This document shows, piece by piece, positions 9,003-19,068 of a stretch of 64,000 nt of DNA (position 1 is the first letter of the stretch; each line of letters begins with the position of its first letter). The notes below the pieces were generated by a model. It did not search any database, was not told the DNA's origin, and saw nothing but the letters and a program-made list of their open reading frames with translations. This DNA comes from Mesorhizobium shangrilense (GTDB taxonomy: Bacteria > Pseudomonadota > Alphaproteobacteria > Rhizobiales > Rhizobiaceae), in assembly GCF_040537815.1 (NCBI RefSeq), contig NZ_JBEWSZ010000008.1, forward strand, positions 76,588 through 140,587. The letters are read 5' to 3'. The translations under genes and the position numbers were made by a program.

Positions 9003-10088
9003 ATGGACGCGGTCAGCTATGCAGTCAATTTTTATGGCGACGCGCTAAGCTATTTCGACAAGATCAATGTTGCCTCCCTGGAGAGAGCCTGGGGATTGTT
9101 CGCCGAGAACGGCAATTTGATCTCTGCCATCTTGGCGCTCTTCTTGATCCTGTATTTTCTGTGGGGAGCGCTCGGGCTTTCCAGCGTGACCTTGCAGGAC
9201 ATGGCCATAACCGGATTCAAGGTTGCATTAGCATATGCGCTAATCATGTCGTGGGCGATATTTTACGACAACATCGCGCAGTTTGTCTTGGAAACTCCCC
9301 AGCAGTTGGGGTCAGCAATATCATCTGCGATGGGAGGAGACGTAGCTGGTGCGAATTTGGCGCAGCAAGTCGCCAGTATGTGTTTGAAGATCTACAATTT
9401 CACGATGAAGCTATTTAACTCGTTCGAGTCTGGCATCATGCCGAATGTGACCGGCGCTGTTATTGTATTTATCGTGTTCTGTTTTGGTCTATTGCCAATG
9501 CTCCTGATCCTGACGGGAGTGACGCTTTTCTCCAAGATGATTACGGCTATCATGTTGGCTGTCGGTCCTATTGCGATCCTTTGCTACTTTTTTCACATCA
9601 CGAATTTCGTCTTTGGTGCCTGGGTGAGAGGAATTGCCTACGGCATGTTCATGCTCCTCTTCACTTACATCATGGCGGGCCTGGCTTTCGGCTTTCTTGC
9701 TGGAATGATGGAGACGGTGAACGATAGCATGGCAACTAAGGAGAATGCACTTGCGATCGCGATCGCCATAGTTCTGTATCTTGCGATCATTTCCTATTTC
9801 ATTCTGCAGGTGCCGGATTTCGCGAAGTCCTTTGCGTTTGGTGCGGCTATGAGCGGCGTTTCAGGCGGCGGGTATGTGCCGGAACTCTATCGTGGTGCTC
9901 AGAGCAGACTTTCCAAGGGTAACAGCAGAGGGGCACAAGCCGCAGGGGCAGCGCTTGCCATGGCCGGCGGGCCGAAGGGTGCCCTCTTGGCAACAATGGC
10001 TGCCGGGGGGGCTATGGGCCGAGGCATGGGTGCTGGTGCGGGTGCGTTAGGGCGGATGTTGACAAACAGACGGCGCAACGGCGGCTAA
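9003..10088 (+). CDS. virB6: VirB6-like polytopic inner-membrane protein
   Basis: A 361-residue protein with at least five hydrophobic segments between about residues 38 and 275, and a Gly/Ala-rich basic C-terminal tail (GGPKGALLATMAAGGAMGRG). This is the TrbL/VirB6 architecture that forms part of the inner-membrane substrate path. It starts 9 bases after the small lipoprotein gene, with AAGGGGGACC as ribosome binding site. The 117 bases after it hold no recognisable virB7. Confidence 0.88.
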   Translation: MDAVSYAVNFYGDALSYFDKINVASLERAWGLFAENGNLISAILALFLILYFLWGALGLSSVTLQDMAITGFKVALAYALIMSWAIFYDNIAQFVLETPQQLGSAISSAMGGDVAGANLAQQVASMCLKIYNFTMKLFNSFESGIMPNVTGAVIVFIVFCFGLLPMLLILTGVTLFSKMITAIMLAVGPIAILCYFFHITNFVFGAWVRGIAYGMFMLLFTYIMAGLAFGFLAGMMETVNDSMATKENALAIAIAIVLYLAIISYFILQVPDFAKSFAFGAAMSGVSGGGYVPELYRGAQSRLSKGNSRGAQAAGAALAMAGGPKGALLATMAAGGAMGRGMGAGAGALGRMLTNRRRNGG

Positions 10089-10205
10089 TTGGCGGTTGTT
10101 GCCGTAAGGAAACCCATTTTCTTGCACTTGAGTGTAATTTATGGTGCATGTGATTGATTCACACGCCACAAAGTTTGTGTCGATTGGGACATATGAGGTT
10201 GGAAA

Positions 10206-10943
10206 GTGGCGTTCTTTAAGAAGCGGCAGAACGAGGTGCCAAGCGATCAGGCGCCAGGTCCGCAAGAGACTTATGATCAGCACCTTTCATGGGGCGAGAA
10301 GAACAAATCATTGAGGACGCTGATTGGCCTCATTTTGCTGTTCTTCGCCGTGGCTGGATGGGCAGTAGCGGGAATTTTGTCTTTCTCGGTTGCACAGCTA
10401 TTTCCATTGGTGCGCACCGAGGTCGTGCCCCTCATCGTCGATAAGAACACCGGCTATATGGAAACCGTGACGACGCTCGAGAAGGACCGGACAAACGTCG
10501 CGGAAATGCAGGCTGTTAGAGCCGCCTTTGTTGGCAACTATGCCATCCGGCGCGAGACCTACGATCCACGTTATCTGTCAGACAATTTCGACATGATTGC
10601 TCTCTGGTCCGAGCCGGGCTCGAAGGCCTTTAAGGACTATGAGGAGTCGATGAATCCATCGAACCCACGGGGGCCGGTGAAGACTTTGGGATCAACCGGT
10701 GAAATTCGCCCGGAGATCCTTTCAGTCAATCCTCTCAACGCTAACACCATGAATGTGCGCTTCGAGACGAGAGAGCGCCAGCGTGGTGGCGAGGTGGTGA
10801 ACAGGTGGTCTGCCACGGTTCGTTATAAGCAGATCAATTTGCAGGCAAGCAACAGGGTGCGGCTTTACAACCCGCTCGGTTTTGTCGTGACCGAGTATGT
10901 AAAGGTGCCTGAAAACATGCCGTCCGGGTTGGTGGGTCAATGA
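10206..10943 (+). CDS. virB8: VirB8-like inner-membrane assembly factor
   Basis: A 245-residue bitopic protein: a short cytoplasmic N-terminus (WGEKNKSLRTLI), one membrane segment at about residues 40-65, then a periplasmic VirB8 domain with the usual LVRTEVVPLIVD and later NVRFETRER motifs. It nucleates channel assembly with VirB9 and VirB10. The GTG at 10206 has a purine-rich site (GAGGTTGGAAA) upstream. It overlaps virB9 by 4 bases. Confidence 0.9.
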   Translation: MAFFKKRQNEVPSDQAPGPQETYDQHLSWGEKNKSLRTLIGLILLFFAVAGWAVAGILSFSVAQLFPLVRTEVVPLIVDKNTGYMETVTTLEKDRTNVAEMQAVRAAFVGNYAIRRETYDPRYLSDNFDMIALWSEPGSKAFKDYEESMNPSNPRGPVKTLGSTGEIRPEILSVNPLNANTMNVRFETRERQRGGEVVNRWSATVRYKQINLQASNRVRLYNPLGFVVTEYVKVPENMPSGLVGQ

Positions 10944-11785
10944 AGAGAACGACGACTATCCTCTTGAGCCTGCTTTTGACCATATCAATGGCTCATGCGG
11001 AACTGGTTGCTCGGCCTGGCCGGCTCGATCCGCGTGTGCGGACGTTGCCCTATTCGTCAGAGCAGGTGTTTTTGGTCACAGGAACCTACGGGATGGTGAC
11101 GACCATCCTGTTCGGTGCTGATGAGGAAATCACCCAGGTCGTCGCCGGCGACACCGTGTCATGGCAGATACTAACATCAGCAGACCGGCGGTCGCTGACG
11201 TTGAAGCCGATGGAAAAAGATGCGCCGACGAATTTGTCGGTGGTTACATCAAAGCGGACCTACTCTTTTGATCTTCGCGTTAACGACACCCGCTCGATGC
11301 TCAATCAGACTTACAAGCTACGCTTCACGTATCCCGAGGACGCAGGACTGAGGGGCACGGCGGAGATGTGGAAGCAGGCACAGGACGCCCAAAAAAACCC
11401 TAATATCAAGAACATCCGCCGGGATAAGGTCAACTACGACTACGGTTTCAAAGGCAGCGATTCAGCCAAGCCTTTGTGGGTGTTCGACGATGGGCTGAAA
11501 ACCTTCATGAAGTTCACTGGTGACGTTCCAGCGATTTTTATCGTTGACCGAAAGCGACGCGAAAGCCTCATAAACTACCGGAGGGAAGAGGACTATATCG
11601 TCATCGATACAGTTTCGCGGCAATGGACGCTACGCTACGGCACGGAGGAAGAAACGTGCCTTTTCAATTTGCGGACCGCACCGGCCGATGCGCCAGCGCC
11701 GATCGAAGGCGTGGTGGGTCCTAAGAGGATTGGCAAGGGCGGATCGCGCAGCGGCCCTCTCCAACCGCAAACTCGATCAAGGTAG
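10940..11785 (+). CDS. virB9: VirB9-like outer-membrane core protein
   Basis: A 281-residue exported protein with a signal peptide ending near AHAE and the family opening RPGRLDPRVRTLPYSSEQVF. The C-terminal part (about residues 155-240: NYDYGFKGSD, PLWVFDDGLKTFMKF, PAIFIVD) is the domain that binds VirB7 and VirB10 in the outer-membrane core complex. Its start overlaps the virB8 stop, and virB10 follows after 8 bases. Confidence 0.92.
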   Translation: MKRTTTILLSLLLTISMAHAELVARPGRLDPRVRTLPYSSEQVFLVTGTYGMVTTILFGADEEITQVVAGDTVSWQILTSADRRSLTLKPMEKDAPTNLSVVTSKRTYSFDLRVNDTRSMLNQTYKLRFTYPEDAGLRGTAEMWKQAQDAQKNPNIKNIRRDKVNYDYGFKGSDSAKPLWVFDDGLKTFMKFTGDVPAIFIVDRKRRESLINYRREEDYIVIDTVSRQWTLRYGTEEETCLFNLRTAPADAPAPIEGVVGPKRIGKGGSRSGPLQPQTRSR

Positions 11786-11793
11786 GGGGCAAG

Positions 11794-13164
11794 ATGTCCG
11801 ATTCTCACTATCATTCGATCGAAGGCGATACAGCGATCGGCGGTCCAGTCAGAAAAGTGGGCATTGGCATCATGCGCCCAGTCGCGGTTGCGGCCGCGAT
11901 CGCGGGCGTAGGTGTCGTGCTTTATTTCCTTTTGTCCGGTCGCCAGGAAGCGCCGATCGTCGATACAACGCCGCGAGAGGAGTTTCAGCCGATCCAGGCC
12001 CCGAGGAATGACGGGTTTACGACACCAGCGCCTCCACCGTTGCCGACCGTGCAGGTTCCAGAGGCCCCACCTCCGCCGCCGCCGCCTCCACCGGCCGCCG
12101 TGGTTCCGGCAGCTATGCCGGTAGCGACGCCGGAAGACGTCGATTGCTCCAACGGCAAGAATCCTGAACATCCGAAATGCGTCGAACTTGCTCGGCAAGC
12201 GAAGTTGCTCGAGCGTGTGCGTTCGTCGTCCATGGTTTTCGATCAGTCGAATCAAACCAACGGAGCAGCTCAGCCGACAGCAAACGGGCAGGGTGGCTTT
12301 GGCGGTGGCGAGCCGTCTGCTGCTGAAGGACAAGCTGCAGGCGGTGGCGGTGGCGCTGTCGACAATGATCGCGCGTTCCTGAAGGCCATGGGCGGGCAGG
12401 GTGTTGAAGTCTCGACGGCGACGGAAAATCTCCGCACCGATGCGTGGATCCCGCAAGGAACGACGATTCGTGGCACGCTTGAGACGGCCATCAATTCGGA
12501 CCTAGCCGGCATGGTGAAGGGCATCGTGCGTGAGGACGTCTATTCGTTCGATGGTCGTCGCATTCTAATCCCGGCAGGCTCGTCACTGATCGGCGACTAC
12601 AAGTCTGGCGTTGAACGCGGGCAGGAGCGGGTTTTCATCGTGTGGACCCGTATGATCCGTGGCGACGGCGTGTCTGTGCAGTTGGGCTCGTATGGTACTG
12701 ATCGGCTCGGCCGCTCGGGCATGACGGGCAAAGTGGACAAAAAATATTGGGAACGCTTCGGCCCGCCAGCATTGATGACGATGATCGGCGGCGCGGCACA
12801 ATACGTTGCCTCACTTGGCCAGCAGGAAACGCAGTACATTACGATCGTCAACTCGGACGGTTCAGTCACGCGCACCCCGCAGGATAACGGCGACAGTTCC
12901 CAAACCCGGGCGCGAAAAATCGCGGCTGAAACCATCGCGTCAGGGATTCAGCAGATGGCCTCTCAAGCGTTCGAAGACACCCGTAGCATCCGTCCGACGA
13001 TCCATATTGCCCAGGGATCTGATATCACTGTTTTCGTCACCCGTGATTTGGACTTTGCGGACCTTTATCCCGACCCGGTGCGGGAAGAGTACGAGCGGCT
13101 TCTGCACAAGAGGGAACAGCGGGACAGTGCTACCCGCGTGCCAGACGAGCCCGTCTACAAATGA
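11794..13164 (+). CDS. virB10: VirB10-like core-complex protein
   Basis: A 456-residue protein with one N-terminal membrane segment (about residues 28-48), a proline-rich periplasmic linker (about residues 60-110, with runs of Pro) and a C-terminal TrbI/VirB10 domain from about residue 215 (WIPQGTTIRGTLETAI, GRRILIPAGSSLIGDY, IVWTRMIRGDG). It spans from inner to outer membrane and couples ATP use to channel opening. It overlaps virB11 by 4 bases. Confidence 0.95.
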   Translation: MSDSHYHSIEGDTAIGGPVRKVGIGIMRPVAVAAAIAGVGVVLYFLLSGRQEAPIVDTTPREEFQPIQAPRNDGFTTPAPPPLPTVQVPEAPPPPPPPPPAAVVPAAMPVATPEDVDCSNGKNPEHPKCVELARQAKLLERVRSSSMVFDQSNQTNGAAQPTANGQGGFGGGEPSAAEGQAAGGGGGAVDNDRAFLKAMGGQGVEVSTATENLRTDAWIPQGTTIRGTLETAINSDLAGMVKGIVREDVYSFDGRRILIPAGSSLIGDYKSGVERGQERVFIVWTRMIRGDGVSVQLGSYGTDRLGRSGMTGKVDKKYWERFGPPALMTMIGGAAQYVASLGQQETQYITIVNSDGSVTRTPQDNGDSSQTRARKIAAETIASGIQQMASQAFEDTRSIRPTIHIAQGSDITVFVTRDLDFADLYPDPVREEYERLLHKREQRDSATRVPDEPVYK

Positions 13165-14210
13165 ATGCGCGTCCGTCCATTTCGGCTGAGCAGCACTTTC
13201 TCTCGGAAGCGCTAGAGCCAATTAAGACTTTTCTCGACGATCCGAGCATCGTCGAGATTTCGTGCCAGCGAAGCAACGAAGTGTGGCTCGAGCGTATTGG
13301 CACGCTGGCAATGGAAAAGGTGATTGTCGAAGGGGTCGAGCAAGAGGCGATACGCCATATGGCGTCTCGTGCCGCATCCTTCACCAAGCAGAACATCAAC
13401 GCTGAAAAACCCTTGCTGTCGGCCACACTCGTCAATGGCGAGCGCGTCCAGTTTGTCTTGAACCCGACATCGGCAACCGGCCATGCCTTGTCGATCAGAA
13501 AGCAGTTTATCCGGCGCTTCGACCTTGACGATTATGAGAAAGCCGGCGCCTTCCGATTCACCAAGGTGACGGGTGACGACTATATCGACGATGTCGATGT
13601 CGAATTATCGAACGTGTTGCGGGCGGGAAAGGCAAGGGCCTTTCTTGAAATGGCGGCGAAGAACCATCGCAGTATGCTGATCTCCGGGGGAACGTCGACT
13701 GGCAAGACGACATTCCTCAACACGATGCTGACGGCTATTCCGAACAATGAACGCTTCGTATTGATGCAAGACACGCCCGAGCTCGAGCCGCGTCAAGAGA
13801 ATGTCGTCTCTCTGCTCGTTTCGAAAGGGGGGCAGGGCGAAGCGCGTGTGACGATGACGGATCTGCTGGCCACCGCGCTGCGTTTGCGGCCGGATCGGAT
13901 TTTTATGGGCGAGTTGCGTGGCGAAGAGGCATTCGACTTCCTGAATGCGATCAATACCGGCCATCCAGGGTCAATGTCGACCATTCACGCCAATTCGCCG
14001 CATCATGCTTTTAATCGGTTGTCGACACTCGTTTTGAACAGCAATGTTCGCATGGAGCGCGACGATATCATTCGTTACATCCGGTCGATCATTCCGATCG
14101 TGGTGCAGTTGAAGAAGAGCGATGCTGCCGGCGGCCGCGGCGTCAGCGAAATTTATTTCGCCGATGAGGTAGATGAAGATGGCAAGCGTGTACACGGACG
14201 AGGAGATTGA
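13161..14210 (+). CDS. virB11: VirB11-like hexameric ATPase
   Basis: A 349-residue ATPase of the secretion-ATPase family. Walker A is SGGTSTGKTT near residue 174, the Asp box region is MQDTPELE, the Walker B region is RIFMGELRGEEA, and the His box is GHPGSMSTIHANS. It acts at the cytoplasmic face with VirB4 and VirD4. Its last 38 bases overlap virD4, so the two are probably translationally coupled. Confidence 0.96.
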   Translation: MNARPSISAEQHFLSEALEPIKTFLDDPSIVEISCQRSNEVWLERIGTLAMEKVIVEGVEQEAIRHMASRAASFTKQNINAEKPLLSATLVNGERVQFVLNPTSATGHALSIRKQFIRRFDLDDYEKAGAFRFTKVTGDDYIDDVDVELSNVLRAGKARAFLEMAAKNHRSMLISGGTSTGKTTFLNTMLTAIPNNERFVLMQDTPELEPRQENVVSLLVSKGGQGEARVTMTDLLATALRLRPDRIFMGELRGEEAFDFLNAINTGHPGSMSTIHANSPHHAFNRLSTLVLNSNVRMERDDIIRYIRSIIPIVVQLKKSDAAGGRGVSEIYFADEVDEDGKRVHGRGD

Positions 14211-17076
14211 CCGCCCGAAGTGGACTGGTCTCCAGAAAGTATCGTTTTTCACCTTCCCGGTGGCGCTTGTCGCTGCGATCTTGCTGTGGCTTGCTTTTTT
14301 CACGCTCATCTATGACCTCTATGTGACGTCGTTCGGCTCGACCTCCTTCTTCGACTATATCTCCAAGGCCCCATTTCCGGATGGTGTTCGATACACCTGG
14401 TCGATCATCGGCATCCGCAACACCTTTGGCTTGTCGGTTCTCGCCGTCGTGCTGGCGGCGCCTTTCCTCTTCGCCTGGTTTTGTCTCTGGATGATGAAAG
14501 GAGGACGAGCGCTTTCGCGCAAGATTCTTTATCTCTTGCATGTGCGATCGATGTTCAGCCTGATCGCGAATACGGCCCTTGTCTTCGCGGCCGCCTATGT
14601 CGGTGTGATCGCCTATGGCATCGGTTTTTTTCTGGTCGCGACGAAGTTCGGCCATAATGCCGCAGCGGCCGAATATTTTGGCAATCATCTCGCGGCCATG
14701 TACCAGGCGCCCTTTGGCGCGATTGATGCGGCCGGCGCCTATCAGCGGCCATCGCGTCAAACGGTATTGGCTGCACTGGCGGGGCTTGCGGCGGCCGGCG
14801 CTCTGGTAGGCTTTCCAATCGGAGCGGCGGTGCAAAAGCGTCAGCGTATGGTCATGGGCAAGGCCCGTCTCGCGACGTTGAAGGATGCGGCGGATTTCCG
14901 GCTGCGCGACAAGCACGGGATCGTGCTTGGGCTGAAGCAGGGGCTGTTGTTGCGCAATGACGGCGATCAGCATGTCATGGTCATCGGCTCGCCAGGGCAG
15001 GGTAAGTCGCGCAGTTTCGTGATCCCGACGATGATGAGCTTTCAGGGCTCCCAGTTCGTTCTCGATATGAGCGGCGAGCTGTTTGAGGAAACCTCCGGCT
15101 ACATGAAAGACAAGGGGTACGATGTCTATTTGCTGGCGCCGGGTTCCAAGCTCACTGACGGCTACAATCCTCTCGATCTGATCAGCAAGGACCCAAATCA
15201 GCGGATCACCGACCTCCAGAAGCTGACGCAAATGCTGCTTCCGGAGCGTCTTCGCTCCGATTCATCGGATTTTTGGGAGGAAAGCGCCCGTATCCTGATG
15301 ACAGCCATGTTGGGTTTCGTCCTCGAATGCCCGGATACGCGAAAATCATTGAGCGAGCTCTATCGCATCCTCAACTCGATGTCGGACGAGCGCAAGGCGA
15401 TCGTGCAGCTGCTTGAGAACTATGAAAGTGTTCTCTCCGATCAGACCCGTATGCAGCTGACCAAATTTTCCGGACGGCATGAAAAGCTCGGGGAGGGCAT
15501 CGCGGCCGAGATCGTCGCGAAGCTCAACTTCCTGCAGAACCCTCTCGTCGAGGCCTTGACCTCCATAACGACGATCCCGGTCGACACCATCCGGAAGCGT
15601 AAGATGGTGATCTACATCCAGGCGGACTGGAACGCGATCCAGATCTACGAGCGGCTGATCTCGATCTTCCTCCAGCAGATGGCGGACAAGCTGGTGCAGA
15701 TGGGCAAGTTGCGGGATGGCGAGCACGAAATCCTCATGATGCTCGACGAGTTCGGCAATGGCGGCCGCATCGATACGGTTTTGACCCTGGCGCCATTGAT
15801 CCGCAAGAACGGCGTGCGCTTCGTCTTCATTCTTCAGGACGGCGCGCAGCTCGAGCGGTTGTACCAGAAATCTGGCCAAAAGATCCTCATGGGGGCTTCA
15901 ACCATCAAACTCTTTATGAACTTCCAGAACCAGGAGGACGCAACTGCGGTCTCCATAGCGGCCGGCAAGACGACGGGATGGATTGATCAGTCGTCATACA
16001 CGCATCGTCATGGTCGTCGTGATCGCTCGGTTTCTAAGGTGCCGGTGGCCGTTGATCTTCTCCCGGTCAACACGCTGATGATGATGAAGCCCGAAGAAGC
16101 CATCCTGCAGGTGACCGGAATGCCGCTGATGCGGATTATGAAGCTGGATTCGGGCGGCGAACGCATGTTCTCGAAGGTTCGCAAGTTCAAGCCTCTGCCT
16201 AAGCCACGCATGGAGCCGGTAGAATGGACCGTTGCGGATACCGTCAAATTCAACGGCTCCCGACCTTCCGCGAAGGATGCGACAGGCGAAGTGAAAGACC
16301 GGCGCGTCAAGGCAGCGATGGAGGTCGATTTTGCGTCCGTTGAGCGGCCACAGAACGCTCATGAGGTTCGTTTCTCGGTTAAGGATGGTATCCGCCAGGT
16401 GTATATCTCGTCCCTCGATGAGCTGCGTCATCGGCTTGATCTCGATGAGAAGCGTTCAGTCGGAGTGACTGAAGATGATCTGCGGAAAGAGCGGCAGAAG
16501 GAACAGCCGCCTCAAAAGATTGCAAACGTCAACACGGTATCCCTCAGCCATAACGACAAGCGCCCTAAAACCGACGATGAATCGGAATCCGATACAAAAG
16601 CAAGCCGGAAAAGACGCCCAATTAGTGAGATGAATTCCGGTGACCGCGGCTCGCTGAATAAAGCCACCACACAGCGCGCAAACCAGGAAATTGGTGAGAA
16701 GGACGGAGCCGACGAAGACGACCTGGAGATCGACCTTGAGAAGCTCGATCGTAACAAATATGCCAGCATCCTTACAAAGCGGGATCCTGTTCGGGAGCGG
16801 CATTTGGCGCGCGAGGATGCGCCAGATATGCAGGTCATTCGTTCGCCGGTGCTTCGGCGGCAGGAAGTCCGCGACGCGTTTGATTCCGACGTTACCGCCT
16901 TTAATCAGGTGATTTTTGACAGCGTGAATGCGGCCAGCGAAGTCGACGCTACGGACTTGAACGCTGACGTTGATCTGATGGTGCAAAAGCTATCGGAAAG
17001 AATGTCCGACAAAACCTCACGCAGCTATCTCGAGGAATATGCGGAGATGGCGCGTGATCCATTGGCAGAAAAATAG
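14173..17076 (+). CDS. virD4: VirD4-type coupling protein with long C-terminal extension
   Basis: A 967-residue coupling protein that recruits the relaxase-DNA complex and other substrates. Membrane segments lie at about residues 20-48, 78-105 and 125-160, with another hydrophobic stretch near 195-220. Walker A (GSPGQGKS) is near residue 272 and Walker B (MMLDEFGNGG) near residue 522. The conserved TraG/VirD4 core ends near residue 660. The remaining 300 residues are highly charged and low in complexity. Typical VirD4 proteins are about 650-700 residues long, so this tail is an unusual addition. The ATG at 14173 lies inside virB11; a second ATG follows two codons later. Confidence 0.93.
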   Translation: MKMASVYTDEEIDRPKWTGLQKVSFFTFPVALVAAILLWLAFFTLIYDLYVTSFGSTSFFDYISKAPFPDGVRYTWSIIGIRNTFGLSVLAVVLAAPFLFAWFCLWMMKGGRALSRKILYLLHVRSMFSLIANTALVFAAAYVGVIAYGIGFFLVATKFGHNAAAAEYFGNHLAAMYQAPFGAIDAAGAYQRPSRQTVLAALAGLAAAGALVGFPIGAAVQKRQRMVMGKARLATLKDAADFRLRDKHGIVLGLKQGLLLRNDGDQHVMVIGSPGQGKSRSFVIPTMMSFQGSQFVLDMSGELFEETSGYMKDKGYDVYLLAPGSKLTDGYNPLDLISKDPNQRITDLQKLTQMLLPERLRSDSSDFWEESARILMTAMLGFVLECPDTRKSLSELYRILNSMSDERKAIVQLLENYESVLSDQTRMQLTKFSGRHEKLGEGIAAEIVAKLNFLQNPLVEALTSITTIPVDTIRKRKMVIYIQADWNAIQIYERLISIFLQQMADKLVQMGKLRDGEHEILMMLDEFGNGGRIDTVLTLAPLIRKNGVRFVFILQDGAQLERLYQKSGQKILMGASTIKLFMNFQNQEDATAVSIAAGKTTGWIDQSSYTHRHGRRDRSVSKVPVAVDLLPVNTLMMMKPEEAILQVTGMPLMRIMKLDSGGERMFSKVRKFKPLPKPRMEPVEWTVADTVKFNGSRPSAKDATGEVKDRRVKAAMEVDFASVERPQNAHEVRFSVKDGIRQVYISSLDELRHRLDLDEKRSVGVTEDDLRKERQKEQPPQKIANVNTVSLSHNDKRPKTDDESESDTKASRKRRPISEMNSGDRGSLNKATTQRANQEIGEKDGADEDDLEIDLEKLDRNKYASILTKRDPVRERHLAREDAPDMQVIRSPVLRRQEVRDAFDSDVTAFNQVIFDSVNAASEVDATDLNADVDLMVQKLSERMSDKTSRSYLEEYAEMARDPLAEK

Positions 17077-17094
17077 GGATAGAGGGAGCAGCTG

Positions 17095-17154
17095 ATGGCG
17101 AGAGCTTTGTCAGCGATCTATCCGACGAACAAAGAGAGCGAAAACCATAATTAG
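17095..17154 (+). other. Possible 19-codon leader or truncated gene after virD4
   Basis: A short open frame (begins MARALSAIYP) follows virD4 after 18 bases with GGGAGCAG as ribosome binding site. It stops after 19 codons, about 70 bases before the left flank of the ISNCY element. It may be the start of a further operon gene lost when the insertion sequence entered, or chance. Confidence 0.25.
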
Positions 17155-17325
17155 ATAGCAATATCAATCGCTTCAAGTTCCATAAACTATCTTATGCAAC
17201 TCTAGATTGTAGGGGCTAAGTTAAAATGTCCGGGTTTGGCAAAGTAGGAATGTCGCTCCTGCTTGTGCGCTGCCAATCTCTCCGCCTTCGACGGTGCGGG
17301 AGATTGCAACTTGGGACTTGTTCTG

Positions 17326-18735
17326 ATGAGCGAACGCGAGCTGAAGCGTATCGAGGTTTTGTCGAAGGTCATTGAACGACGCATCTCCACTGCGTCGGGC
17401 GCGAAGATCCTGGGGCTCACGGTCCGCCAGACCCAACGATTATTGAGGACATTCCAAGACGACGGTGCCGCGGCTCTCCGGCACAAGGCGCGCGGCAGAT
17501 GTTCGAACAATCGCATCGTCGATAACGTTCGCGACTTTGTCCTGGAGCTCATCCGCGAACACTATGTCGACTTTGGTCCGACGCTTGTCCGCGAGAAGCT
17601 GCTCGAGCGACACCAGATAGCGGTCAGCAAAGAGACGCTGCGCAAGTGGATGACCGAAGCCGCCATTTGGACATCGCGACGTGAGCGCAAGCGCCAGATT
17701 CATCAACCGCGTGGCAGGCGAGATTGCTTCGGCGAGTTGGTTCAGATCGACGGATCGCACCATTGGTGGTTCGAGAGCCGGGGGCCAAAGTGCGCCCTGC
17801 TCGTCTACATCGATGACGCCACCGGCAAGCTGCTGCATCTGCGCTTTGCCGGTTCCGAGAACACGTTCGACTATCTGATCGCCACCAAGGCGTATTTGCA
17901 GGAATGGGGCAAGCCGATCTCCTTCTACAGCGACAAGCATGGCGTGTTTCGCACGACGCATGGTTCGGAGAAGGATCGAACGACTGGCCTGACGCAGTTC
18001 GGTCGCGCGCTCTACGAACTGAACATCGACATCATCTGCGCCAACAGCCCGCAGGCCAAGGGTCGCGTCGAGCGCGCCAATCAGACGCTGCAGGACCGGC
18101 TTGTGAAGGAGCTGCGCCTTCGCGGCATCAGCACGATCGAGGCGGCCAATGCCTATGCGGCTGAGTTTGCTACCGACTTCAATGCCCGTTTTGGCAAGGA
18201 ACCACGCAATCCGAAGGACATGCATCGCCCCCTTGCCGATCATGAGAATCTGGACAGTGCGATGTGCCGCAAGGAGATGCGGACTCTGTCCCAGGCTTTG
18301 ACACTGCGCTACGACAAGGTGCTGTTCATTCTCGATCCGAGCGTCTTCGCTAAGCGCCTGGCCGGTAAGAAGGTCGTCGTCTGCGACTATCCCGATGGCC
18401 GCCTCGAGATCATGGAGGGCAGCACGTCCCTACCCTATAGAACTTTTGACAAGCTGCGCTCGGTACACAGATCGGAGATCGTCGAGAACAAACGCCTGGA
18501 TGAAGCGCTTGCAATGGTGGCCGAGATGCAGGCCGGCCGTGAGCTGACACGCAGCCAACACGGACCGCGGCGCACAGGCCAGGCGAACCACTTGTTCGGC
18601 ATTCCCGATGGCAGCCAGAGCAATGGCTACCAGAAGCGTGGCCGCAAGCCTGGTCGACGGACGGATTTCATGAACGATCCCGCCGTCATCGCTCGGCGAG
18701 AACAGGCATTGGCGGGGCTGTTGGCTGCGGAGTAG
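17326..18735 (+). mobile_element. ISNCY/IS1202-type transposase
   Basis: A 469-residue transposase read from the ATG at 17326; the frame is open further upstream. An N-terminal helix-turn-helix region (residues 12-75) precedes an integrase-like DDE core: QIDGSHHWWF and LLVYIDDATG (first Asp), FYSDKHGVFR (second Asp) and QAKGRVERANQTLQDR (Glu). The C-terminal part has AKRLAGKKVVVCDYPDGRLE, which also occurs as a relic near 22.3 kb. I could not define matching terminal inverted repeats, so the element's outer limits are unknown. It lies between the virB/virD4 operon and the DNA-processing genes. Confidence 0.88.
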
Positions 18736-19068
18736 ACGTCCAGTCCGGCACTCAAAGCTCACATGAGGAATTTGGCGTCAAGGTGTTTCAGGCGAGCACG
18801 AGCTTCTCCTTGTTCTATTGTTTCGGAGTCCATGGTCTGAGCCGGTTCGCGTGACCCGGCTCGTCTCCGATGCCGGTTCAAACTCACATACGGTTGCCGT
18901 ATTGTACGGCAGCACCAACATCCCGCTTGCGTTGCGGCAAAGGCTCAGGAGAACGGGACCATTCTAAAGCGCGGCATTTGAAGCCAAACTTTGAGGCGGT
19001 TCGCTCACCTGGATCCGCCAGGATTGATCAGTCCTGGAAGATTGCTGAATTGGGTTGAGCGTTCGCCA
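18736..19068. other. Intergenic region between two insertion sequences
   Basis: No gene seen. A short inverted repeat (GCCGTA/TACGGC) lies near 18896-18911. The stretch probably contains the right end of the ISNCY element and the flank of the IS110 element, but I cannot set a border. Confidence 0.35.

Noticed and set aside
14143..15231. Leftward open frame of about 362 codons
   Set aside because: Antisense to virD4, with no family resemblance.
17206..18800. Terminal inverted repeats of the ISNCY element
   Set aside because: I compared the flanks by eye (for example ATGTCCGGGTTTGG on the left) and found no convincing partner on the right, so no ends are annotated.
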